Below are positions 7,572 through 14,257 of a DNA stretch of 24,225 bases, piece by piece. The DNA comes from Candidatus Thalassarchaeaceae archaeon. GTDB taxonomy: Archaea > Thermoplasmatota > Poseidoniia > Poseidoniales > Thalassarchaeaceae. Below the pieces are notes generated by a model, which did not search any database, was not told the origin of the DNA, and saw only the letters and a program-made list of their open reading frames with translations. The stretch lies in assembly GCA_030747475.1 (NCBI GenBank), contig JASLKO010000071.1, positions 1 to 24,225 of the forward strand, written 5' to 3'. Made by a program: the position numbers and the translations under genes. How positions within the stretch are numbered: the first letter of the stretch is position 1; every line of letters starts with the position of its first letter.

Positions 7572-8021
7572 TCACACCTCATACTCTACCCAACTTTCGG
7601 GGTCCTTGGGTCCGATGAACTTGTTTCGCCTATGCTTCACAATCACCGTATCTGGCATCACCCACTTGAGGTAGACGATACCCATGATAATTAATGTCGT
7701 TAACATCATTGCCATGAAGAATGAAAGCAACTGTTGGTCCCAATGATTGAACAAACCATAGGCCAGCCCACCTGACCAATAAATGGTCCAAAATAGGCCC
7801 CATACAAAGACGATTGTAACCAACCAAGAAGACGCACTCGGTGAAATGCTGGAGCGAATAATCGTCCCAGGTTCAGGGGCATTGAACACACCATGGTCGA
7901 CCGCTTGGACGTATTCTTGCTCAGTTAGATTGACGCCCTCAAGAGCTGCCCTCGCATCTTCTAGGCTAACTTGGCCAGACTTGACTTGCTTCAGCAAGCG
8001 CATGACGATATCATCACTCAA
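7572..8021 (-). CDS. Small membrane protein of the Rieske/cytochrome b operon
   Basis: This encodes 149 residues from a TTG at 8021 that overlaps the upstream TGA by two bases; AGAGGTGATC a few bases earlier supports this start. Residues 1-60 are cytosolic and helical, with the look of a short SHOCT- or UBA-like helical bundle (LLKQVKSGQVSLEDARAAL). Two membrane segments follow at about 66-90 and 98-121, then a basic stretch (KHRRNK) and an acidic end. I do not recognise the family. Its place directly before the Rieske gene with a two-base spacer, and coupled to the gene upstream, makes a small structural or assembly subunit of the complex likely. Confidence 0.75.
   Translation of the reverse strand: MSDDIVMRLLKQVKSGQVSLEDARAALEGVNLTEQEYVQAVDHGVFNAPEPGTIIRSSISPSASSWLVTIVFVWGLFWTIYWSGGLAYGLFNHWDQQLLSFFMAMMLTTLIIMGIVYLKWVMPDTVIVKHRRNKFIGPKDPESWVEYEV
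7575..7580 (-). promoter_or_regulatory. Shine-Dalgarno site fixing the Rieske start
   Basis: GAGGTG on the minus strand lies five bases before the ATG at 7569 and within the last codons of the preceding gene. It argues against the GTG at 7575 as the start. Confidence 0.75.
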
Positions 8022-8836
8022 AGTTGATCACCTCTGCGCAGATGCTTCATCCTGAGTCGTAGTAGGTTTGAACGACCTTCATAATGCCGGCTAAATCCAT
8101 AGCGTAAGAAAAATCCACAGAAGATAATCACTGCGACCACCGCTCCAAATCCGAGAAGACCAAGCCAGTGGGCACGGAACGGTGCCCCCATGTGGTGCAG
8201 GTCAACATGGCCACCATCAGCTGCAGCAGGTGCCACATCGCCATTGCCTTTGAAAATGGTTCTTGTCGACCCAGAATCTTCACCTTCTCCGAGAGCAAAA
8301 GAGAGTCGGTTCCAAGCATCTCCTGTGGGTGCCCCATCCCCATTGACACTGTTGCCAGCCAACCAGAATGTTACATCCCCACTTCCTGTCGAAGGTGCTG
8401 TCCAGGTAATCATCCAAGCTCGATCGGTTGGGTTTTTGCCTGCGTCTGTGTGTGTCAGAGTTGTTGAATCATCTCCGTTCTGAACCATATCTTCGTAGCC
8501 TGCATCAGCATTTAGGGTTCCACTAGAGACACGCATGGAAAACCCTGCTGAGGCATCGCCGCCTATATCTGGTCCACCAATGACTTCAATTTTTAGAGAA
8601 TATATTTGCTCTGCAGCGTAAAGGTAGGGTACGTCAACGATCATCACTGTGACTGAATCATCAGGCGCAATTGCATTCCCTGAATGGCAAGTGCAACCAG
8701 TCTTCGCAACATCGGTCTCACCTTCTGCCTCGTCACCGGTGATTCCTGATGGCCTGGCTTGGGTAGACCCTGCTATCAGCAAGACAACCAACAGGCCGAT
8801 GGCCAATTGTCGGCTTCGGTGCGTTAGTGTGGACAT
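8018..8836 (-). CDS. Exported, C-terminally anchored Reeler/choice-of-anchor-like protein with a CxCH motif
   Basis: This encodes 272 residues from the ATG at 8836, with AGGTGA nine bases upstream. It has a signal peptide (basic start, hydrophobic 11-23, probable cleavage near STQA-RP), an extracytoplasmic domain, and a C-terminal helix (~224-244) followed by a basic cytosolic tail rich in Arg. The segment WTAPSTGSGDVTFWLAGNSV (145-164) strongly resembles bacterial Reeler/choice-of-anchor V domains. Those proteins usually carry a heme-type CxxCH near the N-terminus. Here the equivalent place reads GCTCHSG (C48, C50, H51), one residue short of CxxCH. As first gene of the operon it takes the place where a cytochrome c1 or f would be expected. 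Whether it binds heme, copper or nothing is open; a copper- or heme-based acceptor for the Rieske protein is inference. Confidence 0.75.
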   Translation of the reverse strand: MSTLTHRSRQLAIGLLVVLLIAGSTQARPSGITGDEAEGETDVAKTGCTCHSGNAIAPDDSVTVMIVDVPYLYAAEQIYSLKIEVIGGPDIGGDASAGFSMRVSSGTLNADAGYEDMVQNGDDSTTLTHTDAGKNPTDRAWMITWTAPSTGSGDVTFWLAGNSVNGDGAPTGDAWNRLSFALGEGEDSGSTRTIFKGNGDVAPAAADGGHVDLHHMGAPFRAHWLGLLGFGAVVAVIIFCGFFLRYGFSRHYEGRSNLLRLRMKHLRRGDQL

Positions 8837-8994
8837 AGTGCAGACTCACCTACGGTGAGCCTTCGACTTGAATTCCCTCCATAAATGTTGCCTGTTGGCT
8901 GCGAGCCAAAACCCCCGCAGTACGTCGAATTTCGCGCGCTCGCGCATGAGGCTTAGCGGTAGTTCTGAATAGCCCCTACTGCCTCCCAGGGCAC
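8837..8994. promoter_or_regulatory. Divergent intergenic region with short dyads and a possible minus-strand TATA box
   Basis: This 158-base region separates the respiratory operon (minus) from the TPR/FtsZ-like pair (plus). On the minus strand CATTTATGG (8879-8887) is a plausible TATA box; a start about 25 bases downstream would fall near 8857-8859, giving a leader of about 22 bases. Three inverted repeats are present: CTCACC/GGTGAG (8845-8859), TTGGCT/AGCCAA (8895-8909) and GCGCG/CGCGC (8934-8945). For the plus gene a weak CTGAATAG at 8965-8972 sits at leaderless spacing. No open frame of interest is seen. Confidence 0.5.
8845..8859 (-). promoter_or_regulatory. Leader hairpin overlapping the Shine-Dalgarno site of the respiratory operon
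   Basis: The minus strand reads CTCACC-GTA-GGTGAG, a perfect six-base stem with a three-base loop. Its 3' arm contains the AGGTGA that serves the ATG at 8836, so folding would hide the ribosome-binding site of the operon's first gene. It could equally be a DNA operator. The regulatory role is inference. Confidence 0.45.
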
Positions 8995-9300
8995 ATGTCG
9001 GAGCGCACATGGGAGAATACATACGATCTTTCTGATACTCAGTTGGAGGATTTAGAGGAGGCTGAGACATTGATGGAGAAGATGGATTTATCCGGCGCCG
9101 AACGGGTTTTACTTTCGATGTTGGAGGCGAATCCCCAGTGCGTCCCAGTTCTTTCCAACTTAGGGTACCTTTACGGCAAACACCTATCTGAGTTTGAAAA
9201 TGCTGTTGAATATTATGATCGGGTGCTTGAAATTGAACCTGACAACGCTTGGGCGAGGGATGCCAGAAGGCGATATTCGCGTTATTTGAATCGAGACTGA
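8995..9300 (+). CDS. TPR-repeat protein
   Basis: This encodes 101 residues from the ATG at 8995. It is acidic and all-helical, with one clear tetratricopeptide unit: residues ~51-84 show the usual small/large pattern (NLGYLYGKHLSEFENAVEYYDRVLEIEPDN, in parts), ending in the P-D-N turn typical of TPRs. A degenerate unit precedes it (about 18-47) with AERVLLSMLEANP. There is no signal peptide or membrane helix, so it should be a cytosolic protein-protein interaction module. It lies 41 bases before the FtsZ-like gene on the same strand and could be co-transcribed with it. The start is probably leaderless, as no Shine-Dalgarno site is visible. The partner is unknown. Confidence 0.8.
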   Translation: MSERTWENTYDLSDTQLEDLEEAETLMEKMDLSGAERVLLSMLEANPQCVPVLSNLGYLYGKHLSEFENAVEYYDRVLEIEPDNAWARDARRRYSRYLNRD

Positions 9301-9341
9301 TTCGCAAAACCCTCATGTCCCCTCGTGTTTAAGGCCATGAT

Positions 9342-10274
9342 ATGGAGGAGGGTGAGTTACTCATTGCCGGAGTGGGCAATTTGGGCTGTTCGTGGGCTAA
9401 AGCAGCCCACAAACGGGTTTCTGAATGGACTGACCTTACATTGATTGATGCAGATGAAAAATCGATGGAGGGCGTTCGCAATGCGAATTGCTTGCTTCTT
9501 GGTGACCACCCCTCTGAAGTTGGTTGTGCAGGGATGCCAGAATTGGCAGAGTCTCGCATGCGTACACTCCAACCAATCGCATCCCATTTCCTAGAGCGTG
9601 CCGAACTTGTATTATTGCTTACAGGATTGGGTGGCGGATCGGGTTCTGGAGCCTCGATTGAATTTGCTCGTCAGGCTGTACAATCAGGTTGTTTGGTCCT
9701 CACTGTGGCAGCCATGCCATTCGGGGCCCAAGCAGAGCGACAGAAAATTGCTGAGAAAGCACTGTCCAGATTGACAAAGGTCAGCCACGTCTGTGTTGAA
9801 TTGAGTTTGGATCGTATGGCATGGCAGGCTCGTGAAAGAGGTGTTGATTGGCATCAGGGTTCGGCCTGGGTGGAGGAACTTTGTGAAGGGTTGATGCGAA
9901 CTCTAGCGAATGTTGGTTTAATCAATCTAGATTTGATGGACCTTCGCGCGATCGTTTCCAAATCTGGTGCCTCTACTCTTTTGGTTGCAGAAGGTCATTG
10001 TGATGATGCCGATGATCTATTCCAACGTGCTCGCTCATCACCTCTAGCAGCAATGTCGGTGGGTGGTGCCACTGGATGTTTACTACAGATTGAGGGGGGG
10101 TCAAATATGACATTGAAACATGTGGAAGCTGTCGCTGATGCATTTACGGCAGGACTTTCCAATGATGCACAGGTCATCATCGGGGCTAGAGTATCTCCCG
10201 ATTTGGAACAAAGGATGCGGGTTGTGGCCGTTGTCAGTGGATTGCCAAGAGGTGAATCCGATGGACTTGTTTAA
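9342..10274 (+). CDS. Divergent FtsZ/tubulin-superfamily GTPase
   Basis: This encodes 310 residues from the ATG at 9342. Tubulin-superfamily landmarks are present. They are a nucleotide-binding N-terminal strand-loop IAGVGNLGCSWA (8-19), the T4 signature as GLGGGSGSGAS (95-105, FtsZ usually GGGTGTG), MPFGAQAERQ (125-134) matching the FtsZ TPF region, and a T7 catalytic loop NLDLMD (195-200, NxDxxD) followed by the usual small-residue stretch. Both halves of the GTPase site are therefore retained, so polymer-dependent hydrolysis is possible. At 310 residues it is shorter than FtsZ and lacks the FtsZ C-terminal tail. The Ser-for-Thr changes and overall divergence set it apart from canonical FtsZ1/FtsZ2; a CetZ-like or noncanonical group is possible. 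Its stop overlaps the convergent gene's stop in a shared TTAA. Confidence 0.8.
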   Translation: MEEGELLIAGVGNLGCSWAKAAHKRVSEWTDLTLIDADEKSMEGVRNANCLLLGDHPSEVGCAGMPELAESRMRTLQPIASHFLERAELVLLLTGLGGGSGSGASIEFARQAVQSGCLVLTVAAMPFGAQAERQKIAEKALSRLTKVSHVCVELSLDRMAWQARERGVDWHQGSAWVEELCEGLMRTLANVGLINLDLMDLRAIVSKSGASTLLVAEGHCDDADDLFQRARSSPLAAMSVGGATGCLLQIEGGSNMTLKHVEAVADAFTAGLSNDAQVIIGARVSPDLEQRMRVVAVVSGLPRGESDGLV

Positions 10275-11599
10275 TCTAAATCAAAGAAATCATCTTCTGT
10301 GATGGGGTCGGGGATGTCTAAATCTTCATCCAAAATCTCAACATCAGCCGTTTCATCACCATCTTGTTCGAGATTTTCCTCAGCCAACTCGTCATCGAGT
10401 TCTTCCTCATCATCTTCAATCTCTTCCCTGGCTGAATCTAACCATTGATCCAATTGCCCAATTCTCCAAGCATGAATCCACATCATGGTCCCTGCAGTGA
10501 TGATGTGGCCAATGCCAATGGTGGCAGACATTCCAATGGTCCCAAGGGCACCATCTGTCAATCTTGAACCAAGGACAGAGATCATTGCGATGGAACCTGA
10601 GTAAGCGACTCCAAAAGACAACCCCCAAAACACTGCGTTCTTGTCATTGAATAATTTGAATCCACGCTGGTGAGTGCCATTGGCAAGGCTCCATATTGCT
10701 GCGACAACAGTCACGACCATCAACACGAATTCTTCGATTGTTTCCAATATGGCCCATTGTTCATTTACAATACGTCTGTAGGCACTGAGTAAGTGCCAAG
10801 TCACAAACAGCTGCATGAACAATCCCCAAGAAAAACCGAACGCCGCAGTATCTTTTCTTTTTGAGTCCTTAACGCGACGTTCAGTGGTATACCAGAATAG
10901 TAAGGATTGAACACCAATCGCCACTAACCCGAACAGGATAGGGCCCATTTTTTCGACAATAGACATTTCACTGGTATCTTTTGCACCAGAGACTAGAAGC
11001 CAGTACATTACCGTTGCAAAAGCCCCGATGATGCCCATGTGGATCGTGGTCGATGTCAGGCGGCGAGAATTTCGTTCAATTGATGCGATTCGAACAGCCC
11101 GACCCTCAACAAAAATACGCAAACTCGTTGCCAAAGCCCTCCCTTGTGCGAGGGACCAAACGACAAACAAACCGGCCATCCCCATCGCCCAATAAATGAC
11201 TTGATCTTGACCAGAATCCGATGATAAGAACATCGCGACCATCGCAAACGGAATTAATCCTAGGAGCAATGGGGCGATCCAAGATGAAACAATTCGTATA
11301 CAAAAGAAGAATATTTTCTCTGCAACACTTGTTTCGGGTGGAAGTGGTTGAAAATGGCTGAATCTATGCACGACCTCCATTTCTTGCATCCATGCTGTGA
11401 GCGCGTACCCGCATGCTAAGCCGAGGTATCCTGCGATTCCAATTGCGAATAGTGTATCGCTTTCCGAATTGGAAACAAGGAATAATGCCAAGCCAGAAAT
11501 GCCGAGTAGAATAACGTGAGGGAGTGTAGTCGGATCCAATAAATTTCGGATGACATCCGAAACTGTGGGGGGCGTGTGGGTGCCTTCAGAATCATCCAT
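10271..11599 (-). CDS. Ten-helix integral membrane protein with a highly acidic C-terminal tail
   Basis: This encodes 442 residues from the ATG at 11599 (MDDSEGTHTPP...). An in-frame ATG at 11653 would add 18 residues, but it lies exactly opposite the start of the divergent plus-strand gene and leaves no room for a promoter. I see about ten hydrophobic segments of membrane-helix length, evenly spread, with two charged loops. The last ~55 residues are almost entirely Asp/Glu with few hydrophobics (for example EIEDDEEELDDELAEE) and should form a disordered cytosolic tail. I do not recognise the family and see no transport, kinase or protease motif. It is convergent with the FtsZ-like gene and shares the TTAA stop with it. 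Confidence 0.75.
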   Translation of the reverse strand: MDDSEGTHTPPTVSDVIRNLLDPTTLPHVILLGISGLALFLVSNSESDTLFAIGIAGYLGLACGYALTAWMQEMEVVHRFSHFQPLPPETSVAEKIFFFCIRIVSSWIAPLLLGLIPFAMVAMFLSSDSGQDQVIYWAMGMAGLFVVWSLAQGRALATSLRIFVEGRAVRIASIERNSRRLTSTTIHMGIIGAFATVMYWLLVSGAKDTSEMSIVEKMGPILFGLVAIGVQSLLFWYTTERRVKDSKRKDTAAFGFSWGLFMQLFVTWHLLSAYRRIVNEQWAILETIEEFVLMVVTVVAAIWSLANGTHQRGFKLFNDKNAVFWGLSFGVAYSGSIAMISVLGSRLTDGALGTIGMSATIGIGHIITAGTMMWIHAWRIGQLDQWLDSAREEIEDDEEELDDELAEENLEQDGDETADVEILDEDLDIPDPITEDDFFDLD

Positions 11600-11651
11600 C
11601 AGACAGGGCGACTGTGCGAGGCCTGTTAAGTCCGACGTCTCTCCGAGCACC
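11600..11651. promoter_or_regulatory. Compact divergent promoter, possibly with a shared TATA-like TTAA
   Basis: Only 52 bases separate the preferred minus-strand start (11599) from the plus-strand ATG (11652). The single AT-rich element is GTTAAG around TTAA at 11626-11629, centred 24-25 bases before the plus ATG and 28-29 bases before the minus ATG. Archaeal TATA boxes sit about 26 bases before the transcription start, so both genes could be read as leaderless mRNAs from one symmetric element. No Shine-Dalgarno site is evident on either side. Confidence 0.45.
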
Positions 11652-11939
11652 ATGGCGAAGCGTTTGACAAAGGCACTTCGTGAAAAGAGACGTTGGGTCG
11701 GGCTTGATGTGAGTGGTTACGAAAGCCGTTCCCAAGTTGAAGATACAATCAAACAATTGGCACCGGCAAATGATTGGAAACTAATGGATTTCACTGAGGG
11801 GAAAGCCATCATCCGCATTCTCCTAAAACATCAAAATGAGTGGAGGGATGTGCTAAAAGACACTAGTTCCCCAATTCAATCACTTACAATGTCTGGCAAG
11901 ATACGTTTGGTTCGAGAGAGACTAAAAATCTCCAAATAG
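11652..11939 (+). CDS. rnp2: Probable ribonuclease P protein component 2 (Pop5/Rpp14 family)
   Basis: This encodes 95 residues from the ATG at 11652. The frame is open back to 11550, but that stretch codes for the N-terminus of the opposite gene and is not conserved-looking. Features that fit archaeal Pop5 are the N-terminal basic block LREKRRWVGLDV (9-20), a central GKAIIRILLKHQNEWRDVL (about 52-70) resembling the family's strand-helix G-x-x-I-x-R segment, and a C-terminal LTMSGKIRLVRERL matching the usual GVSGTI-x-x-x-R ending. Archaeal Pop5 binds Rpp30 and the RNase P RNA to mature the tRNA 5' end. It is somewhat short for the family. The assignment rests on motif resemblance alone; a small unknown RNA-binding protein is the alternative. 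Confidence 0.6.
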   Translation: MAKRLTKALREKRRWVGLDVSGYESRSQVEDTIKQLAPANDWKLMDFTEGKAIIRILLKHQNEWRDVLKDTSSPIQSLTMSGKIRLVRERLKISK

Positions 11940-12020
11940 CACACTCTATAGAATTATATTGAGTTATTTACGGGATCTTCGTTGCACGGATATTATGTGC
12001 TTGACCCTTTTCGCAATTCC
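11940..12020 (+). promoter_or_regulatory. AT-rich promoter region upstream of a two-anchor membrane protein
   Basis: The 81 bases after rnp2 contain TATAGAATTATATT (11948-11961) and TTATTTA (11964-11970). The first is centred about 26 bases before a TTG at 11982, which is in frame with the next gene, while the first ATG is at 12021. Either the gene has a leaderless TTG start or a leader of about 40 bases. No hairpin or T-tract terminator for rnp2 is evident. Confidence 0.45.
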
Positions 12021-12521
12021 ATGGCAGGTGGTGGTGATGCACCAAGTGTCCCGGTGTGGGATATGGCGGTGCTTGCTGGGGCGACCTTACTGCTTTCTAC
12101 AATCGTCATTGTCGTTTGGACTCAACCTGTGACCTATGACCTGGATGGTGAGAAAGAAATTTTGGCAGTCCATGCGGGCCTATCTCAAGCAACTTTGACC
12201 TTCGAATCGACATGTTTGGATGATCAGTGCAATCCACTTTCCGTTTGGGTTGTACCACATGATGGTGCAGAGGATTGGGATGGTAGTTTGAAAGGAGCCC
12301 AAGAAACGATTCTTTTGGATTCTGAATCAACAGAATCAGTCGTGGAATTGAGTGAACCTATTGAATCTGGAGAATATCGGATTATATTGGATGGTGATGG
12401 TGCCTATACTTTCGAAGTGACGGTCAATCGAACCTTGCCACACGAGTATGTTCCTGCGATTATCGGCGCACTTATCCTAGTTTGGGGCATCTGGAGAAAA
12501 CAGCAAGAGGACACTGATTAA
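12021..12521 (+). CDS. Extracytoplasmic-domain protein with N- and C-terminal membrane anchors
   Basis: This encodes 166 residues from the ATG at 12021; in-frame TTG (11982) and GTG (11997) starts would add 13 or 8 residues, and the TTG fits leaderless spacing from the TATA-like element. A hydrophobic segment at ~14-34 is followed by a mostly beta-type acidic domain with a Cys pair (C65, C70; CLDDQC) that could form a disulfide. A second hydrophobic segment lies at ~143-159, then a short charged tail (RKQQEDTD). The topology would be both ends in the cytoplasm and the domain outside. I do not recognise the family. The stop codon overlaps that of the convergent gene in TTAA (12518-12521). Confidence 0.65.
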   Translation: MAGGGDAPSVPVWDMAVLAGATLLLSTIVIVVWTQPVTYDLDGEKEILAVHAGLSQATLTFESTCLDDQCNPLSVWVVPHDGAEDWDGSLKGAQETILLDSESTESVVELSEPIESGEYRIILDGDGAYTFEVTVNRTLPHEYVPAIIGALILVWGIWRKQQEDTD

Positions 12522-13849
12522 ACCCATTTCCACACGATTTCATCCGTGTGGCGCACTGTCTTTTCCTTCAACATCAGGCCCCCTTTAGAATCCAATCCAA
12601 AGGCCTGAGGGGCAGCTTCACCAAATGTCATCCGCATGGCACAAAATGAAATCGAAAGGACATCCTCTTCGGGCATGCCAGGCACCAATGGATGCTCCTC
12701 AAATAACGATGCGACCGATGCGTGGATGATTGGGACCATCTCGTCGACAGTATGGTTTGAAAACTCATTCCATCCGATTGAGTGTTTCACAGATGGTGTT
12801 TGGAAACGATTGATTCCAATGCCCAATACAATTTGCATATTTTCACCTTGACTACGACTTTCTGCAATCACGCCACACAATTTCCCAAAATCATCCCTAT
12901 TTCGAAGCCACAGATCGTTTGGCCATTTCACCCGCATCCCTCGATGCAATATCTCACCACAATTTGCCCATGAATGACTAGGTAGACCGATGTTTTGAAT
13001 GGCTGAAAACGCATCCAGTACAGAAATAAAACCACTCATTTGTATGTTCCAAGGGCCCCTTTCTATAGAATTGGAGTGTATGTTCCAACTGCCCATAAAG
13101 CCACCTTCACTATCCTCCCATGTCCTGTCATGGTGCCCTCTGCCGGAATTCTGCTTTTTTGCAATGACAAGATTCCCTTGAGCACCTCCGTTCATCTTGA
13201 ATATTTCATCATTGGTCGATTCACAGGATTCTAAACGAATAATTTCTGCGCCTTCGAATGGTTTCCAACAAGCGACAACAGTCAATTTTTCATCACCTAA
13301 ATTACAGGAATCGACATTTCGTGTTGCCCACCCTGCTTTACGCCAAAGCATCGTCAAATCCCGTCCGAATTTATTGGAACTGTGTAACAACAGAACCACG
13401 CCTCCGCGATTCAGCATTTTCGGATTTTTTGTTATCGATTCCAACAGTTTAATCGATTCACCTTGATCGATTAGCGCAGAGTCTTCTAACGGGCCGAGTT
13501 TAGGACCTCCTTCAAATTCGACATACGGCAAGTTCCATGCGATGATATCGACACCATCCTCTGGAATCCACCCCTCGGCATCCCCTGGCCCACCTTCGCA
13601 AATTTGAGAGTCCAATTCAACACCAAATTTTTTACAATTCCCTCTGGCGGCAGCAACTGATAATGGGTTGATGTCACAGGCGTATACTTCCCATCCTCTC
13701 AATGCACTTGCGATCGATATCGCCCCACTTCCACAACCGATTTCAAGCAACCTCCGACCGTGCCCGGAACCGAGGCCGGCGAGCACCTTATCGAGCAATG
13801 TGGTATCTTCTCTCGGAGGGTAGACTGTAGGTGGTATGGTGAGTTCCAT
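12518..13849 (-). CDS. HemK/Mtq2-like methyltransferase fused to biotin protein ligase
   Basis: This encodes 443 residues from the ATG at 13849. The frame is open to 14062, but archaeal HemK/Mtq2 proteins begin shortly before the (V)YxPxEDT motif, here VYPPREDT at 9-16. Residues ~1-198 form a class I methyltransferase with the SAM loop LEIGCGSGAIS (35-45), acidic D59, and NLPY (106-109) in place of the NPPY that binds the target glutamine in release-factor methylases. Residues ~201-443 form a biotin-[acetyl-CoA carboxylase] ligase: STND (211-214), SGRGHHDRTW (235-244, the biotinyl-AMP loop), KWPNDLW (308-314), GVIAES (326-331), GIGIN (343-347) and a small C-terminal SH3-like domain near GLDSKGGL. 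No N-terminal DNA-binding HTH is present. Predicted roles are aRF1-type glutamine methylation and biotin carrier loading; why they are joined is unknown. Confidence 0.88.
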   Translation of the reverse strand: MELTIPPTVYPPREDTTLLDKVLAGLGSGHGRRLLEIGCGSGAISIASALRGWEVYACDINPLSVAAARGNCKKFGVELDSQICEGGPGDAEGWIPEDGVDIIAWNLPYVEFEGGPKLGPLEDSALIDQGESIKLLESITKNPKMLNRGGVVLLLHSSNKFGRDLTMLWRKAGWATRNVDSCNLGDEKLTVVACWKPFEGAEIIRLESCESTNDEIFKMNGGAQGNLVIAKKQNSGRGHHDRTWEDSEGGFMGSWNIHSNSIERGPWNIQMSGFISVLDAFSAIQNIGLPSHSWANCGEILHRGMRVKWPNDLWLRNRDDFGKLCGVIAESRSQGENMQIVLGIGINRFQTPSVKHSIGWNEFSNHTVDEMVPIIHASVASLFEEHPLVPGMPEEDVLSISFCAMRMTFGEAAPQAFGLDSKGGLMLKEKTVRHTDEIVWKWV

Positions 13850-14129
13850 TTTCTCTAGGCCGCAGGCTTGCCAATGCGCAATAGATCCAGGTCCACCTGA
13901 AATTTCTATTTCTCTTTCAATGGACAATCGTAGCACACATCCCCTATTGTAACGTGCTTCGGAACCCACCTGATGAATATTCTGCAAACCTTTATGTCGG
14001 ATATAGAATACGGTAAAATGAGCCGTTCCTCCCCCGGGAACAGCCATTTCGTGTTTAAGCAAGGGCGTAGCCTAATGCGTAACACTTTTGAATACCCCCT
14101 CGGTCCGCGGGAGGCCCAGAGATAGCCAT
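13850..14129. other. Intergenic stretch between the methyltransferase-BPL gene and tRNA-Lys
   Basis: These 280 bases lack a convincing gene. The minus frame of the downstream gene stays open to 14062 but its translation has no recognisable domain. On the plus strand TTTTGAATA (14086-14094) is a reasonable TATA box for the tRNA, placing a start near 14117. On the minus strand an A/T-rich patch near 13903-13918 could be the promoter of the methyltransferase-BPL gene. Confidence 0.4.
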
Positions 14130-14203
14130 GGGCCTGTAGCTTAGCCAGGTAGAGCGTCCGGCTTTTAACCGGATGGCCAAGGGTTCGAATCCCTTCAGGC
14201 CCG
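14130..14203 (+). tRNA. tRNA-Lys(UUU)
   Basis: This is a 74-base cloverleaf without intron. The acceptor stem GGGCCTG (14130-14136) pairs with CAGGCCC (14196-14202), with discriminator G at 14203. The anticodon stem TCCGG (14157-14161) pairs with CCGGA (14169-14173) around the loop CTTTTAA, giving anticodon UUU. The T arm has AAGGG-TTCGAAT-CCCTT. CCA is not encoded, as is usual in many archaea. Outside the mature ends, CCAGAGA (14116-14122) can pair with TCTCTGG (14205-14211), which would extend the precursor into a longer stem. It lies 54 bases before rpoH on the same strand. Confidence 0.96.
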
Positions 14204-14257
14204 CTCTCTGGCTGGGTTACAGGTTCTGGCAAGAGGGCGAAACGGGGGGCGAAAATT

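Noticed and set aside
8684..8704. Canonical cytochrome c heme site in the Reeler-like protein
   Set aside because: The codons read TGC ACT TGC CAT, giving CxCH and not CxxCH; heme attachment cannot be claimed from this.
8846..9316. Minus-strand open frame of 156 codons opposite the TPR gene
   Set aside because: It is the antisense shadow of a convincing TPR coding sequence, covers the intergenic dyads, and has no domain or ribosome-binding site.
11550..11651. Earlier start of the Pop5-like gene at 11550
   Set aside because: The added 34 residues are read across the opposite gene's N-terminal codons and do not fit the Pop5 family, whose basic start matches MAKRLTKALREKRR.
13850..14062. N-terminal extension of the methyltransferase-BPL protein to 14062
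   Set aside because: The family starts just before the YxPxEDT motif; the extension has no matching domain and would leave little room for a promoter.
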